In this document: one piece after another, positions 13,875 through 17,871 of the stretch
How the letters are laid out: each line of letters starts with the position of its first letter
Numbering within the stretch: position 1 is the first letter of the stretch
NCBI GenBank assembly: GCA_937858455.1
Contig: CALLYN010000503.1
Coordinates: 1 to 17,871 of the forward strand
Direction: 5' to 3'
Origin: an uncultured Kouleothrix sp.
GTDB taxonomy: Bacteria > Chloroflexota > Chloroflexia > Chloroflexales > Roseiflexaceae
DNA: 17,871 bases
The notes under the pieces: model-generated
Told to the model about the DNA's origin: nothing
The model's input: the letters and a program-made list of their open reading frames with translations, nothing else
Database searches by the model: none
Position numbers and translations under genes: made by a program

Positions 13875-13898
13875 GAGCGCTGTTTTCAGCCAGCGCTC
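13875..13898. promoter_or_regulatory. Inverted repeat upstream of lon
   Basis: GAGCGCTG and CAGCGCTC form a perfect 8-base inverted repeat with an 8-base spacer, 79 bases after the marR stop and just upstream of the -35 region of the putative lon promoter. It does not match CIRCE or HAIR heat-shock operators. It could be a marR terminator hairpin or a regulatory site for lon. Confidence 0.35.
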
Positions 13899-13919
13899 AT
13901 CTCAAAGCTAGCAAAGATG

Positions 13920-13928
13920 TGGTACCAT
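13920..13928 (+). promoter_or_regulatory. Possible extended -10 for lon
   Basis: TGGTACCAT resembles the extended -10 elements elsewhere in the window, but it is 103 bases before the lon ATG and lacks a good -35. The stretch 13905-13990 is notably AT-richer than the surrounding genes. If it is real, lon has a leader of about 95 bases. Confidence 0.35.
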
Positions 13929-14031
13929 GCGTAGTGTATGAAGCTAAACTTAAGCCCTTTAAAGCAAAGATCAAACGTTTTGCATAGAGCGCACTCACCC
14001 GGTCAGATAGCCTGACAAGCGAGGATACACG

Positions 14032-16476
14032 ATGAGTAAGAACCGAGAACTCTCCGAGCGAGAGCCAGCAATGCCCAGCCCTGGCCGCGCCGAGCCGGTC
14101 GAGCGCGACCTTCCGCTGGTAGTGCTTGGGGAGATGGTCATTGTTCCGCGGATGTCGGTGCCGCTCCAGGTGCCTTTTGGAAAATCATCGCGGGCGATGG
14201 AGCAGGCATGGGGTGATGATCAGGAAGTGCTGCTGATCTTTGTCTCGGCCGAAGAGATCGAGAATTATAAAAGCGGGCAGCCCAACCAGCTCCCGCCAAT
14301 TGGGGTGATCGCGCAGCTGGAAGAGCTGATCAAGCTGCCCGACGATACATTCCGCATTATTCTGCAGGGTTCGCAGCGCGCGCGGATCGAGGCGATTGTG
14401 CAGGCGGAGCCGTTCTACCGGGTACGCTGCACGCCGATCGTCGAAACCGAGCCGACCGGTATGGAGGTCGAGGCGCTGATGGACACGGTCAAGCAGCAGA
14501 TGGACGAGCTGGTCGATCACCTGGGCGAGGTGCCGCAGGACGCCGTGGCGTTCGTGCACCGGATCGACAAGCCTGGCCACCTGGCCGATATCGTGACCTA
14601 CGCGCCAGCGTTTGAGTTCAGCGAGCGCCTTGATATTCTGAACGAGATCGACCCGATCGAGCGGCTGCGCAAGGCGTATATGCTGCTGGCGCGCCAGCTC
14701 GAGCTGCTGAAGCTGCGTCAGAAGATCCAGCAGGATACCAAAGAGATGCTGGATCAGAGCCAGCGCGAGTATTTTCTGCGCGAGCAAATGCGCGTGATCC
14801 GCCGCGAGCTTGGCGAGGATGAAGATAGCGACGACCCGATCGACGAGCTGAAGCGCAAGATCGCCGAGCTGAAAGCGCCCGAGTATGTAAAAGAGCAGGC
14901 CACACACGAGCTGAAGCGGCTGGCCCAGCAAGGCATGAACAGCCCCGAGTCGGGCGTGATCCGCACCTACCTGGATTGGATCATCTCCCTGCCTTGGTCG
15001 GAAGAGGACATGCCCGAGATCAGCATCAGCCAGGCCCAGGCGGTGCTCGACGAAGACCACTATGGGCTCGAGAAGGTGAAGGAGCGCCTGCTGGAATACC
15101 TGGCGGTGCGCAAGCTGGCCGGCAGCAAGATGCGCAGCCCGATCTTGTGCCTGGTCGGCCCGCCCGGCGTTGGGAAGACCAGCCTGGGGCGCTCGATCGC
15201 GCGGGCGCTGGGCCGCGCCTTTGTGCGCACCAGCCTGGGCGGCATCCGCGACGAGGCCGAGATCCGTGGCCACCGGCGTACCTATATCGGCGCGATGCCC
15301 GGCCGGATCATTCAGGGTATGAAGACGGCGAAGTCGCGCTACCCGGTCTATATCCTCGACGAAGTCGACAAGATCGGGCAGGACTTTCGCGGCGACCCGA
15401 CTTCGGCGCTGCTCGAGGTGCTCGACCCGGAGCAGAACAATACGTTTTCGGATCACTACCTGGAGATCCCGTACGATCTTTCGCAGGTGGTGTTTATTGC
15501 CACTGCCAACCAGCTCGACCCGATCCCTGGGCCGCTGCGCGACCGCATGGAGGTAATCGAGATCGGCGGCTACACCGAGGACGAGAAACTCGGGATCGCG
15601 CAGGGCTTTCTGGTACGTAAGCAGCGCGAGTTCCACGGGCTTACGACCGAGCAGCTGCAGATCACCAACGCAGCGGTGCTAAAGCTCATCCGCGAGTATA
15701 CGCGCGAAGCGGGCGTGCGCAACCTCGAGCGCGAGCTGGCGAGCCTGTGCCGCAAGGTGGCGCGCAAGGTCGCGGCAGCCGGCGATGCGGCCAAGGCACA
15801 ATCGGCCGATGGCGTAGAGGCACCCGCGAGCGAGGCAGCAGCCCAGCAGTACGTGATCGACGAGGGCGACATTGTGACCTACCTTGGCCCGGAGCGATTC
15901 TCGTTCGGCCTGGCCGAGGAGAAAGACGAGATCGGCGTTGCCACTGGTGTGTACTGGTCGCCAACCGGCGGTGACACGCTGTCGATCGAGGTGTTGCCGG
16001 TGCGCGGCAAAGGCGCGCTCCAGCTCACCGGGCAGCTCGGCGACGTGATGAAGGAGTCAGCGCAGGCGGCGCTCTCGTACGCGCGCTACCGCGCCGACCA
16101 GCTCGGGATCGACCCGAACTACTTCGAGGAGCACAACATCCACGTGCACGTGCCGGAAGGCGCGGTGCCGAAGGATGGCCCCTCGGCCGGCATCACGCTG
16201 ACGACTGCGCTGATCTCGGCGATGACCGGGCGGCCGGTGCGGCGCGATGTGGCGATGACCGGCGAGGTAACGCTGCGCGGCAAGGTACTGCCGATTGGCG
16301 GCCTGAAGGAGAAGACGCTAGCAGCGCATCGCGCCGGCATCAAGACGTTTATTCTGCCGAAGGACAATGCCAAAGACATCAGCGAGCTGCCGCAGAAAGT
16401 GCGCGACGATCTGCAGCTTATACCGGTGTCGTCGATGGAGGAAGTGCTGAAGATCGCGCTGGCGCGTAGCCAGTAG
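14032..16476 (+). CDS. lon: ATP-dependent serine protease Lon (LonA type)
   Basis: An 814-residue cytosolic hexameric protease that unfolds and degrades damaged or regulatory proteins. Domain order: N-terminal substrate-binding LON domain (about 28-220), coiled-coil-rich linker (225-310), then the AAA+ module with Walker A GPPGVGKT (376-383), Walker B YILDEVDK (Asp443, Glu444) and the arginine-bearing PLRDRMEV. The C-terminal protease domain follows, with catalytic Ser718 in PKDGPSAG and Lys761 in [10 protein letters not shown], at the expected 43-residue spacing. The family's [22 protein letters not shown] is intact. An Ala-rich insert (about 580-606) joins the AAA+ lid to the protease domain. 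GCGAGGA lies 7 bases before the ATG. The gene is complete, and an insertion sequence begins shortly after its stop. Confidence 0.98.
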   Translation: MSKNRELSEREPAMPSPGRAEPVERDLPLVVLGEMVIVPRMSVPLQVPFGKSSRAMEQAWGDDQEVLLIFVSAEEIENYKSGQPNQLPPIGVIAQLEELIKLPDDTFRIILQGSQRARIEAIVQAEPFYRVRCTPIVETEPTGMEVEALMDTVKQQMDELVDHLGEVPQDAVAFVHRIDKPGHLADIVTYAPAFEFSERLDILNEIDPIERLRKAYMLLARQLELLKLRQKIQQDTKEMLDQSQREYFLREQMRVIRRELGEDEDSDDPIDELKRKIAELKAPEYVKEQATHELKRLAQQGMNSPESGVIRTYLDWIISLPWSEEDMPEISISQAQAVLDEDHYGLEKVKERLLEYLAVRKLAGSKMRSPILCLVGPPGVGKTSLGRSIARALGRAFVRTSLGGIRDEAEIRGHRRTYIGAMPGRIIQGMKTAKSRYPVYILDEVDKIGQDFRGDPTSALLEVLDPEQNNTFSDHYLEIPYDLSQVVFIATANQLDPIPGPLRDRMEVIEIGGYTEDEKLGIAQGFLVRKQREFHGLTTEQLQITNAAVLKLIREYTREAGVRNLERELASLCRKVARKVAAAGDAAKAQSADGVEAPASEAAAQQYVIDEGDIVTYLGPERFSFGLAEEKDEIGVATGVYWSPTGGDTLSIEVLPVRGKGALQLTGQLGDVMKESAQAALSYARYRADQLGIDPNYFEEHNIHVHVPEGAVPKDGPSAGITLTTALISAMTGRPVRRDVAMTGEVTLRGKVLPIGGLKEKTLAAHRAGIKTFILPKDNAKDISELPQKVRDDLQLIPVSSMEEVLKIALARSQ

Positions 16477-16543
16477 GCCTGCAGCCACTACCTGCAAGCA
16501 TGCCCTCGCTTCCCAACCAGGAGGCGGGGGCGTGTGTTTGGGT

Positions 16544-16572
16544 GTGACGGAAAGTCTTGCACGTGGTAGGAT
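16544..16572 (+). promoter_or_regulatory. Probable transposase promoter
   Basis: GTGACG (16544-16549) and TAGGAT (16567-16572) are separated by 17 bases, with TG at the extended -10 position. It lies 31 bases before the transposase ATG. The -10 departs from consensus at two positions, so strength is likely modest. Confidence 0.4.
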
Positions 16573-16603
16573 GAGGTCGCGACTCAATTTCTGCAGGAGC
16601 GAT

Positions 16604-17871
16604 ATGATGAGCCACCCGCTTGACGAACACACCTGGCATCGGATGACGGAGGAGATTCTGGCTGGGATGCGCGACTGGCGCCTGGCGCATCCGAAAGCCA
16701 CGCTCCGCGAACTCGAGGACGAACTGGATACTCGCTGGGCGCGCGTCCGAGCGCGGATGCTCGAAGCTATGGCACTCGCGAGTGCTGCCGCCAACTGGAC
16801 CGCCGCACCGGAGGGTCAGCAGCCGTCTTGCCCGGATTGCGGTCAGCCACTCCACCTCCGTGGCGCTGACACGCGCACACTCCAGACCCACGGTGGTCAA
16901 ACGCTCACGCTCAATCGCCAGTACGGAAGTTGCCCCGCCTGTGGCGCGGGCCTTTTTCCCCCTCGATGAAGAACTGGGCTTGCTGCCCGGCTCTCTGACC
17001 CCACGACTGCACGAAGCGCTGGTTCGGCTCAGCACCCATATCCCCTCATTCGCGAAAGCCGCTCGCGAGCTGGCCTTCTTTACCGGTGCCCAGATCCATC
17101 CCGATACTGCGCGAGCGCGCACGGAAGCGGCTGGTGCGATGCTGGTCGCCTACGAGACCACCGAAGCGGAACGCATCCTGCGTGAGCAGCCCGCGCCACC
17201 CTGCGCGCCGAACCGCCTGCTGCTCAGCGTCGATGGCGCCATGGTGCCGCTCGTTCACGGCCAATGGACCGAAGTGCGCACACTCGCGGTTGGCGAGGTA
17301 CAGCCGGCCCAGAACACCGCCGATGGCCCAGGTGTGCACACGACCACCCTGTCCTATTTCTCGCGCCGCACCGACAGTACGAGCTTTGGCGAGCTGGCGA
17401 CCCTTGAATTGCACCGGCGCGGGCTTGAAGGCGCACGACAGGTCGGCGCAGTGGTTGACGGAGCGGTCTGGTGTCAGTCATTCGTGGATCTGCACTACCC
17501 CGACGCGGTGCGCATCCTCGACTTTGCCCACGCGGCGGAATATCTGACAGAGATCGGCCAAACGGCTGGCAGAGACGGCGCACTTCTCACACCGGCTCGG
17601 GTGGCGGAACTGCGTCACGCGCTCAAACACGATGGCCCGGCCTCGGTGCTGCCGCTGCTTCGGACGCTGATCGCGACAGTGCCGAGCACCACCGAACTGG
17701 CCAGTTGCCTGGCCTATCTCGAAAGCCGAGAGGCGCAGATGCAGTACCCGCAGTTCATCGCGGACGGGTGGCCGATTGGCAGCGGGATGGTCGAGAGCGC
17801 GAACAAACGGGTGGTCGAAGACCGGCTCAAAGGCGCAGGGATGCACTGGGCCGAGGCCAACGTCAATCCGC
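16604..17871 (+). CDS. ISKra4-family DDE transposase, frameshifted and 3'-truncated by the window
   Basis: The transposase would cut and join the element's ends. Translation starts at ATG 16604 (AGGAG 5 bases upstream). The first frame encodes about 119 useful residues with an N-terminal helical region and two CxxC pairs (Cys76-Cys79, Cys110-Cys113), then stops at TGA 16967. The family sequence continues without a stop to the window end in the frame shifted by +1: reading GLFP then LDEELGLLPG restores the usual family run. About 303 further codons carry the DDE-type acidic residues: Asp at 17232 (SVDGAMV), Asp at 17520 (ILDFAHAAEYL) and Glu at 17793 (GSGMVESANKR). The shift is a programmed +1 frameshift, a one-base insertion mutation or a sequencing error. 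The second part is easily missed because it has no start codon of its own and no stop in the window. Confidence 0.82.
16953..16962 (+). other. T5C5 run at the transposase frame change
   Basis: Five T then five C precede the CTCGAT of the second frame. With four C the whole transposase would be one open frame reading GLFPLDEELG. The next in-frame codons of the first frame are CCT CGA TGA, placing a stop three codons after the likely slip codon CCC, a layout compatible with +1 slippage on CCC-C. Confidence 0.7.

Larger units (their letters stand above)
16540..17871 (+). mobile_element. ISKra4-family insertion sequence, left part, cut by the window end
   Basis: The element begins somewhere between the lon stop (16476) and the transposase promoter (about 16544) and runs off the right edge. 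It is identified by its transposase (two CxxC pairs, then a DDE domain). The left terminal inverted repeat and target duplication cannot be fixed without the right end. The start coordinate is therefore approximate. Confidence 0.75.

Noticed and set aside
13805..13987. 60-codon frame between marR and lon
   Set aside because: It has a GTG start without a ribosome site, spans the inverted repeat and putative lon promoter, and has no recognisable features.
14185..15636. 483-codon open frame on the minus strand within lon
   Set aside because: It lies antisense to clear Lon coding sequence with intact AAA+ motifs. Long antisense frames are expected in high-GC DNA, and it shows no domain.
16477..16543. 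Left terminal inverted repeat and target duplication of the insertion sequence
   Set aside because: Without the right end in the window no repeat pair can be matched, so any boundary would be a guess.

Overview
The window is a high-GC bacterial chromosomal segment that most resembles Chloroflexota, class Chloroflexia (Roseiflexus/Kouleothrix-like). This placement is an inference from gene style, a secreted protein ending in a YLPVV tail, a PstSCAB operon of the Chloroflexi type and an ISKra4-family transposase; no rRNA or tRNA gene is present to confirm it. Seventeen protein genes are supported. No gene-free stretch exceeds 300 bases; the longest gaps are 1-230, 9537-9756, 11113-11352 and 13797-14031. 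I saw no RNA gene, CRISPR array or prophage.

Layout. 1-230 holds two hairpins and the promoter of an orphan GAF-type NarL-family histidine kinase (231-1397, +). It is followed by a secreted beta-helix-like protein (1495-2847, +), whose stop codon overlaps that of the convergent radC. On the minus strand a likely operon runs nudix hydrolase (4949-5431), PlsC-type acyltransferase (3620-4942), radC (2844-3542). Divergent from it is a tightly coupled phosphate transport operon pstS-pstC-pstA-pstB (5606-8922, +), with ATGA overlaps at two junctions. A one-mismatch hairpin separates it from a convergent ECF sigma factor gene (8985-9536, -). Divergent from the sigma gene are pcm and a site-2-protease-like M50 gene (9757-11112, +), then tpiA and an MgtC/SapB-family gene (11353-12669, +) with a perfect 13-bp hairpin between them. 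A single-domain response regulator (12704-13078, -) and a MarR regulator (13284-13796, +) diverge from an AT-rich spacer. The ATP-dependent protease gene lon (14032-16476, +) is followed by the left part of an ISKra4-family insertion sequence (about 16540 to the window end), whose transposase frame shifts at a T5C5 run.

Themes. Most genes are housekeeping: phosphate uptake, protein repair and quality control (Pcm, Lon, M50 protease), glycolysis, nucleotide clean-up and lipid acylation. Several regulators (kinase, response regulator, sigma factor, MarR) lack an adjacent partner. Several genes are preceded by an extended -10 box of the form TG-N-TAnnAT, and hairpins between genes lack a U-tract.

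The most surprising observation is the PstB ATPase. It keeps the family fold and signature but has lost the catalytic Walker B glutamate, the Q-loop glutamine and the Walker A threonine, while remaining the only ATPase in an otherwise intact pst operon. Next come the T5C5 frameshift in the transposase, a four-cysteine cluster in the kinase GAF region, and a probable MarR operator placed on the marR transcription start.
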